A stretch of DNA of 64,000 bases from Arabidopsis thaliana. Its lineage: Eukaryota > Streptophyta > Magnoliopsida > Brassicales > Brassicaceae. Where the stretch lies: assembly GCF_000001735.4 (NCBI RefSeq), contig NC_003076.8, positions 16,743,835-16,807,834 on the forward strand, read 5' to 3'. The notes beneath the pieces were generated by a model that saw only the letters and a list, made by a program, of their open reading frames with translations, was not told the DNA's origin and did no database searches. This document shows positions 45,926-58,445 of the stretch, piece by piece. The translations under genes were made by a program, and so were the position numbers. Numbering within the stretch: position 1 is the first letter of the stretch; each line of letters opens with the position of its first letter.

Positions 45926-47034
45926 ATGGCGTCTCTGTCGTGTCTCCCGATTTGCGGACTTTCATCTTCCGCTTCACTCTACACCAAGGCCCGACTACTT
46001 TCTTCTTCTTCTTCTTCCCCGTCGCCGCTTCCTCTAGCCTATCCTCTACAAAACCCTAAGAAGGTGATCGATCAAAACTAGCAATGGTTCTCTCAAGATA
46101 TTTTTCTCAATAACTGGTTCCTTTCTTTGTTTTCTCAGCTATGTAGAAAGATTGAGAGAGTAATTTGCAGAGCGGAGTTTTCACAGGACGCACCACTCGT
46201 AACAGCAATTGGTGCGTGTATCCTAAGTTCATTTGTTTTTCCGGTGGCGAAACGAGTCAACGATGAGGAAGAAGAAGAAGAAAACTCAGCGATTGTGTCA
46301 ACAGATATGAGATTAGCCGCCATGGGAATCATCAGCTTCATACCTTACTTCAATTGGCTGGTTTGTTTCATTTCTCCTTAATCCTTAGTAAATCTCTTAT
46401 AATTAAATGTTTAAACACTAAACAAATTCAAAATATTGTGATGATTAAATACAGAGTTGGGTGTTTGCTTGGCTTGACACTGGAAAATCTCGTTATGCTG
46501 TTTATGCTCTTGTTTATCTTGTTCCTTATTTGAGGTAATTAATCTTGTTTAAGATGCATAATTGTTCAGTCTGAATTTGGTCATCTGGTTGTTCTAGTTT
46601 AGTGTTTGAGTTTATATTCATGTTTAATTTGGCAGTTCAAATCTGTCTATTTCTCCAGAAGAGAGCTGGTTACCAATTACAAGCATTGTCTTGGGCATTA
46701 TTCATGTTCAGGTTCTCATTATTATGTCTTTCTTCTATAATCTGACTAAAACTCTGATTTGCAACGTACTTTGTGTTTCATCTTTTTTTTTTTGGTTGGG
46801 TAGCTTGAAGCAAGCATCGCAAATGGGGATGTTGAGACACTTGCATTCTTCAGAAACACATCTGATGACGATTTTTCATCTAAGAAAAGAATCCATTTTA
46901 AGAAACATTTCAAGGTAATCTAAGTGTCTTTAGTAAAAGAGAAATGCTTTCAAATTCAATTTATAACTGGACTTTTGATTTGTTTTCTTTTTCTTTTTGC
47001 AATGTAGGGAAAAAACAGTGACGATGAAAATTAA
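45926..47034 (+). CDS. Predicted plastid-targeted membrane protein, 217 aa, unknown function
   Basis: Not recognised beyond general features. Exons: 45926-46063, 46139-46360, 46455-46534, 46636-46711, 46804-46914 and 47008-47034, total 654 nt. The ATG at 45926 gives MASLSCLPICGLSSSASLYT, and the first 50 residues are Ser-rich without acidic residues, a classic chloroplast transit peptide. Several hydrophobic segments follow (VTAIGACILSSFVFPVA, LAAMGIISFIPYFNWLSWVF, YAVYALVYLVPYL, ITSIVLGIIHVQ), so three to four membrane spans are likely. The C-terminus is soluble and charged (FKKHFKGKNSDDEN). Confidence 0.85.
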
Positions 47035-47282
47035 GAATAATTCGCAAAAGACACAAAGAGAATAAATGAATATTTGTAACAGACTTTAGCTATTAGCTTT
47101 GTTAATGTAATTGCCACAAAATCCGAATTTTAAAAGGTTAAATTTGATGTAGACGAAAACAAAATTATATCTCTTTTGCACATTTGAATTTTTTTTATAC
47201 ACCGCAAACTCAAAGTATTAAATTTGTATTTGAATTTGATGACTGTTATTTGGTAACATGATTAAGAAACAAAAGAAATTTT

Positions 47283-47298
47283 AAGGCCCATGGGCCTT
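47283..47298. promoter_or_regulatory. Perfect 16-bp palindrome of back-to-back site II motifs
   Basis: AAGGCCCATGGGCCTT reads the same on both strands and contains GGCCCA and TGGGCC. It lies 66 bp before the MYG1-like ATG, with another GGCCCA at about 47332. Likely part of that core promoter. Confidence 0.65.
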
Positions 47299-47363
47299 TA
47301 CTTTTAAGCATCATATAAATAGGTGGAAGAGGCCCATTTGGCATTTTATCATTTCTTCGTGAG

Positions 47364-49127
47364 ATGATGTTTTCGGTAACGAAAGGTTTAATCAGAAACT
47401 TGGCCTTGTTCCAAGTTCGTCTTCCTCCTCTCGTAGCAGCAGTAATGGCTCCTTCAAGCGTCGTTAGGGTTTACTCTACCGCTACCTCTCCTTCTCCTTC
47501 TGAAATTTCCGTCAAGAAAGTTGGTACTCATAATGGAAGCTTTCACTGCGACGAAGCTCTCGGCTGTTTCATGATTCGCCTCGTCGATAAATTCTCCGGC
47601 GCTGATATCGTCCGTTCTCGTGACCCTAAGGTAACTCTAACAATCCTCCTGAAGTAGCTCTGGCTTAGGAAATGAGTATTAGGAGATTGATTAGTAGCTA
47701 GAGATTGACTGCTTAATTTTGGAATTAGGGGTTTTTGATGTAAATCTGGGTTAATTGTGAGGAGGATATGATTCTATGTTGTTGTACGGTACATGTAGAT
47801 ATTGGCAGAACTTGATGCAGTGCTTGATGTTGGAGGTGTTTATGATCCGGAGCATGACCGTTATGATCATCACCAGAAAGGTTTTGAAGAGGTTTTTGGA
47901 CATGGCTTCAACACTAAGCTCAGTAGTGCTGGTCTTGTTTACAAGGTATTGTAGTGTTTGCTCTCATTCTCACTGATATTTCTATGAATATGTCAATTTC
48001 GAATTCTGAATGTTGGTGTTTTACTCTCAGCATTTTGGAAAGGAGATCATAGCTAAGGAACTTAATGTCGAACAAGATCACCCTGATGTTCTTCGGTTGT
48101 TTTTAGCTGTCTACAAGAGCTTCATGGAGGTAATTTCAGAAGTTCCTATTGTTTATTCTTCATATGGATATAAGTTCTTGTTTGTTTTGATGACGTTATG
48201 TTGCTTAATTTTTACAGGCAATTGATGCTGTGGACAATGGAATAAACCGGTATGATACTGATCAGCCTCCACGATATGTGAACAACACACATCTGTCTCC
48301 AAGGGTTGGAAGATTAAATCTGGATTGGATTGACCCTGACCAGTCACAAGAAAAGGAGAATGAAGCTTTCCAACGTGCAATGGCTCTAGCTGGAAAAGAG
48401 TTCCTCGAAGTAAGATCTCTTTTATATAACATTATGTGCTTATTAGTTTTTTTATGTCCATTGCAATGGTAGTTTCCTAGAGACATAACATGTTTCATAA
48501 AACAAATGTAAGCTTACACTAGTTTCTTTTATATTGTGTTGTAGAGTGTTCAGTTCCATGCAAGATCGTGGTTACCGGCTCGATCAATTGTGATGCAGTG
48601 TCTTGAAGAAAGATTCAAGACAGACCCCAGCGGTGAGATCATGATATTGGATAGATTTTGCCCTGTAAGTGTTTCAATACTCGATTCCTCTTGTCCATGC
48701 TATTACTATTTGAGTCTAAAGATATTAAACTCTGGTTCTCTTGTGAGCAGTGGAAGCTTCATTTGTTCGAGCTTGAGCAAGAAATGAAGATCGAGCCTCT
48801 CATCAAATACGTCATTTACCAGGTACACCTTTTTAGATAGAACCTTTCATCAAATAATGGATCTCTAAATCTGGTTTGAAATGTGAAAAAAAAAAAAAAC
48901 AGGACGAGAGAGCAAAGCAGTGGAGAGTTCAAGCAGTGGCGGTCGCACCAGACAGGTTTGAGAACCGAAAGCCTCTCCCTGAGAAATGGAGAGGCCTTAG
49001 GGATGAGGAACTCTCGAAAGCTGCTGAGATTCCCGGTTGTGTCTTTGTCCACATGAGTGGCTTTATCGGCGGAAACCAATCCTATGACGGCGCTCTATCC
49101 ATGGCTCAAACCGCACTCACTCTCTGA
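47364..49127 (+). CDS. MYG1/UPF0160 family protein, about 373 aa
   Basis: Metal-dependent protein hydrolase family; the animal MYG1 is a 3'-5' RNA exonuclease of nucleus and mitochondria. Exons: 47364-47630, 47799-47945, 48031-48129, 48218-48409, 48545-48664, 48751-48822 and 48903-49127, total 1122 nt. The N-terminal 50 residues are basic and Ser/Ala-rich, fitting a mitochondrial presequence. Family motifs: VGTHNGSFHCDEALGCFMIR (metal ligands His and Asp), DVGGVYDPEHDRYDHHQKGF (DHH-like), and LSSAGLVYKHFG. The C-terminus ends with FVHMSGFIGGNQSYDGAL. Every family block is present. Confidence 0.94.
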
Positions 49128-49930
49128 GCATCAAAAGAATCATTTACCCATTACTCATAGAGAGAGACCGAGAGTTTTGATATTGCCATTATCTTCTGCA
49201 ATTTCTGTTTCATTGAGTCTTCTCGTGACAAAAAATTTAAGAACTAGATTTGTAGTCTCAAGCTGATTAGATCATATTATATGTTTGCTTCCTCTTGTCC
49301 GTTTTCACCTTTGGAGTAGATTTGTAGTAGAGAGCGTAAACAATATTAGCTGAAAACCACAACAATAATGTTCAGTGCTTATCTACACTATACCAGAATA
49401 ACACATAGCAAAATTAACTTATTAAACTCTTTAGCTCACTGTTTTTATGAATTAAGTAATTTAGAGATCAAGTAACAATCATTTGAATGTTTGTTAAAAC
49501 TCCATTACTACATTTGGAGTCTTGAGATGATTCAAAATATTATGTCAACCTTCTTCATGTCTAAGCTTCTATTTTCAAAAGTAAGATTAAATATTTACTT
49601 ATATTTTTGGTGTTTCCATTTTTTTTTTATTTTTTTTTTGGGGTGATATACATGTTATTTCAACTCTAAAAATGTATCTAACCTTATTACTAATATAAGG
49701 TTTTACGGTATTTCGACATATAAAAATTAAAAAATAAGAACATCAGTTTATAAATTGATTTTCACTAAACAGAAATATTGTCGAACATATGGAGGGCAAT
49801 AAACGATCTATATGATCATTGCCTCCAAATCGGAGATTTTTCACTTTTATTCTTCCATTCTTCTCTCTTATTTCAATCGGGTTTGCGTCGAAACCCGAAA
49901 CCCACTTATCTCTTCTTCTCTGAAGACTCT
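49128..49930. other. Intergenic and 5' leader of transposase-derived gene
   Basis: A/T-rich. The open frame of the downstream gene extends upstream to 49778 but without an ATG. A mini-uORF of 8 codons lies at 49789-49815. No other gene seen. Confidence 0.5.
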
Positions 49931-51055
49931 ATGGAGATCTCCGGCGAAGAAGATAAAGAAGAAGCTGTTACTCTCCCCAAAGAAGTAAGCAAAATCTCAA
50001 TCTCAGATGGTAACAAGTTCGTATACCAAATCCTCAATGGTCCTAACGAACAATGTTTTGAGAATTTCCGTATGGATAAGCCTGTCTTCTATAAACTCTG
50101 TGATCTCCTTCAGACCAGAGGCTTATTGCGTCACACTAATCGAATCAAGATTGAGGCACAGTTAGCAATCTTTTTGTTCATCATTGGTCATAATCTTCGT
50201 ACTCGAGCTGTTCAAGAACTCTTCTGTTACTCTGGTGAAACCATTAGCCGCCATTTCAACAATGTTTTGAATGCAGTTATTGCAATCTCTAAGGATTTTT
50301 TTCAACCCAATTCAAATTCTGATACTTTGGAGAATGATGATCCGTATTTCAAAGACTGTGTTGGTGTTGTTGATAGCTTCCACATTCCGGTTATGGTTGG
50401 GGTCGATGAGCAAGGTCCGTTTCGAAACGGCAATGGACTGCTTACTCAGAATGTTCTTGCAGCTTCGTCGTTCGATCTTAGATTCAATTATGTGTTAGCT
50501 GGTTGGGAAGGTTCAGCTTCTGATCAACAAGTTCTCAATGCAGCTTTGACTCGGCGTAACAAGTTACAAGTCCCTCAAGGAAAATACTACATTGTTGACA
50601 ATAAGTATCCGAATCTTCCTGGCTTTATCGCGCCGTATCACGGTGTTTCAACCAATTCAAGAGAAGAAGCAAAGGAAATGTTCAATGAGCGACACAAGTT
50701 GTTGCATCGAGCTATCCACCGGACTTTTGGGGCTTTGAAAGAACGGTTTCCGATTCTACTATCAGCTCCTCCGTATCCTCTACAAACGCAAGTGAAACTG
50801 GTGATTGCGGCTTGTGCATTGCACAACTATGTCCGCTTGGAGAAACCAGATGATTTAGTGTTTAGGATGTTTGAAGAAGAGACTCTGGCGGAAGCAGGAG
50901 AAGATAGAGAAGTGGCTTTAGAAGAGGAACAAGTAGAGATAGTGGGGCAGGAACATGGGTTTAGACCAGAAGAAGTTGAAGATAGTTTAAGGTTAAGAGA
51001 TGAGATTGCATCTGAGCTTTGGAACCATTATGTCCAAAATATGTCAACCTTCTAA
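49931..51055 (+). CDS. Harbinger transposase-derived (HARBI1/ALP1-like) protein, 374 aa
   Basis: Single-exon gene of the DDE_Tnp_4 fold. The first in-frame ATG is at 49931 (MEISGEEDKEEAVTL). The N-terminal helical region has MDKPVFYKLCDLLQTRGLL, a HARBI1-type domain, then FLFIIGHNLRTRAVQELF and SGETISRHFNNVL. The nuclease-like core keeps Asp148 (GVVDSFHIPV) and Asp198 (GWEGSASDQQVL), but the third catalytic residue is His263 (AIHRTFGALKERFP) where the family has Glu. The ORF is intact, there are no terminal inverted repeats nearby, and neighbours are ordinary genes, so this is a domesticated host gene rather than a mobile element. Relatives such as ALP1 act in chromatin complexes; the role here is unknown. 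Confidence 0.92.
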   Translation: MEISGEEDKEEAVTLPKEVSKISISDGNKFVYQILNGPNEQCFENFRMDKPVFYKLCDLLQTRGLLRHTNRIKIEAQLAIFLFIIGHNLRTRAVQELFCYSGETISRHFNNVLNAVIAISKDFFQPNSNSDTLENDDPYFKDCVGVVDSFHIPVMVGVDEQGPFRNGNGLLTQNVLAASSFDLRFNYVLAGWEGSASDQQVLNAALTRRNKLQVPQGKYYIVDNKYPNLPGFIAPYHGVSTNSREEAKEMFNERHKLLHRAIHRTFGALKERFPILLSAPPYPLQTQVKLVIAACALHNYVRLEKPDDLVFRMFEEETLAEAGEDREVALEEEQVEIVGQEHGFRPEEVEDSLRLRDEIASELWNHYVQNMSTF

Positions 51056-51250
51056 ACTTTTTAGTTTTTTTTTAACAGGTTTCGTGTGTTTAGTCTGTTA
51101 GAAATGATATAAGTCAAATACCACTATTTATGTTTGTTGTATCAAATCAAATCAAATATATATATCCAAAACACCAAATGTATAACACACCGATCTCAGC
51201 AAAGTTGAAGACCAAAAGAAGAGTAAAATATCAAAAACAGAGCTTTTGAA

Positions 51251-53728
<2,478 letters not shown>

Positions 53729-54262
53729 ATATGTATGCACAACACAACAAACAAAGCAATCGAGAACAGAAGGAGAAGAAGAAAAAAGTGGAGAATTTAA
53801 GGTGAGATTGAAGATGAAAAGAAAGAAAGCTGAAGAGGACGGAGGTTATTACAAAGAAAAAGGTTATAAGAAGAAGAAATGGACGGAGGAGATACAATCG
53901 GAGAAAGCCTCACGAGCGAAGCAATAAGAATCGATTGAAGAAGTTCGAAATCGAGATCGGAAACGGAGTTTGGCGGCGAAAGAAATCCCCATCATCTCCG
54001 ATTTTCCGATTTCCCGATCTCTTCTCCCGTCGTGATTCCGTCTCTTCTCTTTTATCCGATTAAATCCTTCCATTGATGATCCACCATGATTTTGATTTTG
54101 GTCCCCGAAAGAATCTGCTAGATCGATAGAGAAAAAACGAAGGATGATGATGATGATGAAATCAATGAAAGGAATTTCGGAGAAAGGGAATTTAGGAAGA
54201 ACAAAACAAAAAAAGGTTGGCGGCCAAATAAATCGGAAAGTCAAATTATCTGTCTTTATCAA
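53729..54262 (-). promoter_or_regulatory. 5' leader region of WNK8 with possible uORFs
   Basis: Pyrimidine/purine-biased leader. On the minus strand, an 11-codon uORF lies at 54087-54052 (MVDHQWKDLIG) and a 69-codon frame starts at 54073 and ends at 53864. Whether they are in the mature mRNA depends on the transcription start and on a possible leader intron, which I cannot place. Confidence 0.4.
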
Positions 54263-55620
54263 CTAACGCACTTTCTCTTATATTTGAGATTATTCTACTA
54301 ATTATGTATCCTCTGTTTTCATTTTATTTCAGCTGACTTTAGGCCATTTATGCAATTACATGTTTCAGGTTATGAATAATTTCTACTAATAAAACATTAT
54401 GCTAGGTGCACCAAAAAAAAAACATTATGTAAATCCTCAGAAATACGATGTTATTTCCTTTGTTTCAAAATATAAAATGTTTAAAACAATCACACATATT
54501 AAGATCATTCTTTCTAAAAAATATTATTTATAGAATTAAAAATTTTAACTAATCATAAGAAAAAACTGCAGAATATAAATGATCACAAATTATCAAATAC
54601 ATTTAATTTTCATAGAAACTAACAAAATATTTTTTAATATTTAAAAGATAAACTTTTATAACATCTTATATTTTAATTAGAGGGAATAGTAATCTATTTA
54701 AAGTTTTTTTTCTGTGCATGGAAATCAAGAAATTGTGGAATCTAAATTCTATAAGTTTAATAAAAAGATATAGCTAGTTCAAATTTAATGAACCTTGGAT
54801 AGTATAGCATTAATACGAAATCATTTTGTCGTTGAATAATATATTTTGTGTTAAAAGTCCAATTGCTTTTATTGAATAAGTTGGTGAGACAGAGTGTGTG
54901 ATGAAGAAAAGAAAAAACAAAAAAATTGTAAGTTTGTCTTAAAAAACCAACGAGGCTTAATCGTGTTTATTGTAATCATTAGGTGAATCTAAATCTAATC
55001 CTCATCAAGTTGAAAATATGAGAAGAACAAAAAACTGATAATTTTAGATATTTATTCGAAGATGTTTTTTAAAATGGTATTTTATTCGAAATATTTTTCA
55101 CGGAAGCACTGGATGGAAAATTTGGTAGCAAAAAAAAAAGGATTTCGAAATTTGGCAGCTAAAATTTGTTCAAAAATAAAATGAAATAACTCTTACTAAT
55201 ATGGTCAAGAATTAACTTCAGAACATATTTTGAAAATGTAAATTAAATTATCGGATGAAAAGGTACGGGTCGGGTCGGAAAACCGGTGTGTTTTGTAATG
55301 GGCCTCTATGTAAGCTGACAAGAAAAGTCCAATAAATTAAAAATATGAGTCGTCGTGGTTTATCGAGTGACGCGTTGAGAGTCTTGAGACAGAGTTACTG
55401 ATAATCATTGTTTTAGGCTAAGATCGGTGAGCCACCCAACCACCTTCCTATTTTAATTTAATGCTTCTTTTTAAAAAAATTGTAGAAAATAAAAAGCCCA
55501 GAAAGAGCCCAAAGAACGCAGCAGAGAAAAAAAAAACAAAGAAGAAAGAAAACTTGCTCAACGACGATTCATCAATCATCATCTCCGATCTTCTTCCAAA
55601 TCCCTCCGGTGAAAAAGACG
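54263..55620. other. A/T-rich intergenic region
   Basis: Divergent interval between WNK8 and the ORMDL gene. A micro-insertion candidate lies at 54391-54429. A TGGGCC motif at about 55300 and GAGTCGTCG-type sequence near 55346 lie in the ORMDL promoter. No gene seen. Confidence 0.5.
54391..54429 (+). repeat. A-tailed micro-insertion flanked by 11-bp direct repeat
   Basis: AAAACATTATG occurs at 54391-54401 and again ending at 54429. Between them lie only CTAGGTGCACC and a run of A. This fits an extremely 5'-truncated retro-insertion with a target-site duplication, in plus orientation. Confidence 0.6.
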
Positions 55621-56847
55621 ATGTACGTAAGAGCACTTCCGACGACGGATGTGAATCGGAACACAGAGTGGTTCACATATCCTGGTGTTTGGACTACTTA
55701 TATTCTCATCCTCTTCTTCTCTTGGCTCCTCGTTCTCTCCGTCTTCCATTGTTCTCCTGGCATCGCTTGGACCATTGTTCATCTCGCTCATTTCACCGTA
55801 TTATTCCCGATCTCCTCCGATCCAATTTCGAAATTGTTGGTTTCTAGATTTGAATTTTTGAGTTTTTTTGTTTTCTAGGTCACGTATCATTCCTTCCATT
55901 GGAAGAAGGGAACACCATTTGGAGATGATCAAGGAGTCTATAATAGATTGACTTGGTGGGAACAGATTGATAATGGCAAGCAGCTTACACGTAATCGCAA
56001 ATTTCTCACCGTTGTTCCTGTTGTCTTGTAAGTTCCTTCTCTCATATCTCATTAGGATTTTGTTTTGCATCATCATCTCTTGTTGATCTTGTTCAGTATC
56101 GAAAAATTGAATGCCTTACCTTATTTTCTATGATTGTTTCTGTATTTGGTGTAATTTTTGCTTAAGTTATGTTTTAGAGATACATTGATCTTCGTTTCCC
56201 TACCTACTTGTTCTTTATCTTATTGTAGCTCATTTTACATCTGGTTATATAGAGATGCTAGTCAATGAGCTTAATTACAATTCTATTCCTAGGTGAAGTG
56301 GTTGTTTTGACAATTTGATTTGCAATTATTACTACACAGAATACATTTTGACATGACAATCAGATACACAAGAGTCAAGACACTACCGTTCTTCTCATTT
56401 TGATTTCTGTTTGTTGACTAGTGCTTCAAATCTGTTCACTGATTAGGGTTGGACCTAAGTTTCCTACTATGATTAAACTCGCTTGATTATTAAGGTCTTT
56501 TAGCTAGTGCTCAAGAGCCTTGGATTTAGATTTAGATTTAGACATTCGTACAAGACATAAGGTCTGTTATGAGTTTGCTGAATCTCTCTTAAAAGAAGCA
56601 CTACTAGATTATGTGTAGTGGAATACCTCAATTGTGTTGTGTGTGACGAATATGTAATCAATGATTGGATCTTTGTGACATAAAAGTCTGACCAAACTTT
56701 GTATGTAGGTACTTGATAGCCTCTCACACAACAGACTATCAGCACCCGATGCTCTTTCTCAACACACTGGCTGTATTTGTCATGGTGGTTGCGAAATTCC
56801 CGCACATGCACAAGGTCCGCATATTTGGAATCAATGGAGACCAATGA
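55621..56847 (+). CDS. ORM2: ORMDL family ER protein, 154 aa
   Basis: Regulator of serine palmitoyltransferase and so of sphingolipid synthesis, in the ER membrane. Exons: 55621-55797, 55879-56027 and 56709-56847, total 465 nt. The ATG at 55621 starts MYVRALPTTDVNRNTEWFTY, the conserved N-terminus with the NxNT(E/D)W motif. Hydrophobic spans are GVWTTYILILFFSWLLVLSVF, IVHLAHFTVTYHSFHW and LFLNTLAVFVMVVAKFPHMH. KGTPFGDDQGVYNRLTWWEQ is the family signature. Intron 2 is about 680 bp. The ORM2 name is from remembered locus order. Confidence 0.95.
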
Positions 56848-58196
56848 AAAAACTTGAGAAAACAAAGAAAAAGGTCTGTGTATAATGCGAATCAGAGTAT
56901 TTGGAATGTGGAATCCAACAACAAATGCCATCATCATCATTCAACATGTCTGTACTATACAGACATTGAATCCCTTAACCGGAGAAAATGTGTTATTTGG
57001 TCACATCCCATCATCGCATATTCAAACCTTTCTACTCTTTGTTTGGGGCTTCTAATCAATTCATATTTGATCTCTTTTGTGGTTCTCTTAGTTTCTTATT
57101 TGTATAATCCCAAAACTGGTTACAACAGAAAGTTGTTTAGCGAGCAATCTAGGGTTTGAATGAATAGTTGGGGAAGATTTATTTATATATACCGTTTTTG
57201 ATATATATATATATATCATCTTTATAACTAAATCCGATGATTTTGTTGTTGTTGGTGAATTACGTTAGTGACAAGGGTAAAGACATTTTAGCACACGTGA
57301 GGTAATGTATTGAGCTCAAAAGGGAAATTGACAAAATCGTGTTCCCACCACCTGAAAACAATATTTTTTTTTTATATTCAAATTTACTGTTAGTGTGTAA
57401 ATGAATAATTAGATGACATTAAACCAAATTAAAAACAATAGGGAATTTTTAAAAACAATTTGTCCATTTGTACCCTGAGTTATCACCTTGTTCCTAATTG
57501 TTTAGTGAATAGGTGGGTAACATATATCGATATTGACTCACACAAAAAAGACTAGAATTTGTTCATCTATCAATAGGCAAATAACTAAAACAAACAATGA
57601 CCAAATCAAAACGTGGAAAAACAAAAAAAAATAATGGGAAAGATCAATTTTTCTTAAATTAAGATGTAGTATAATGTCGTTTATCTCAAATCAAGAGAAG
57701 AAAAGTAAAAATACATTAAAGAAAGACAAATCAACATATGATTATTGAAATAAAAGTGGGATTAGAATATTCATGTTGACTAAGTAAGTGCAAACAAATG
57801 TTTGACTATTTCAAAATTAGTTTTTTAATAAATAAAAAAACAAGAGAGAAGAAAAAGACAAAAGAAGAAGGAAAGGATCTTTGTTCTGTTTTATTTGTTT
57901 CTCTCTTCCTCTCTTCTTCTTCTTCTTCTTCGTACAATCGAAGAAACAAAACCTCTCAATTTCCGAATATCTCGCTCTTAAACCCTCTCCAATATCTTTC
58001 TTTCAAAACCCAACCTTTTGTTTATAAAAACCTTCGCAAGGATTTGCGACTTTAAGAAACGTGACCCGAATCGTCGCAATGTTTGGATAAGAGTTTTAAA
58101 CTCATTCGTTTCGATGCAATCATTTTGACCAGACAAAGACTATTTATAAGAAAGAGCAGAATTTTGATTCAAACCCGGTTTGATTTTGGTGAAGAT
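56848..58196. other. Intergenic between ORMDL and WD40 genes
   Basis: A/T-rich and without a recognisable gene. The right part (about 57800-58196), with a CTT triplet tract near 57915, is probably the transcribed leader of the WD40 gene. Confidence 0.5.
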
Positions 58197-58435
58197 GTAA
58201 GTAAATCTCTCATAAACTCTTCGTTTTCTCTGTTGGGTTCTTTGCTTTACCCTTAAGTAATCTCCTTTTTGCCGATGGTATTGATTTGCCATGAGTTTAT
58301 CTTACTACTTCCTTTTGGTGTTACGTGTGGATTAGTTTTATTCGAACCATGGTTGCAAATTTCTGTCCTTTTTCAGCAATTGTGTCCGATATTTGACTTT
58401 GTGAATTCTGACGAAATCTGTGTGTTTTTGATCAG
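58197..58435 (+). other. Probable 5' UTR intron of WD40 gene
   Basis: GTAAGTAAATC at about 58197 is a good donor, and TTTTTGATCAG ending at 58435 a good acceptor, 10 bp before the chosen ATG. The reading frame is open through this segment back to about 58269, but only from an intronic start. Confidence 0.55.
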
Positions 58436-58445
58436 AAGCTGTGAG

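Noticed and set aside
53864-54262. 132-codon minus-strand reading frame upstream of WNK8
   Set aside because: It lacks an ATG at its 5' end and has no domain; it is the kinase leader region read through.
58269-58445. N-terminal extension of the WD40 protein by 59 residues
   Set aside because: The segment lies in a probable leader intron with good splice sites; the WFSDAREE family N-terminus begins right after the ATG at 58446.
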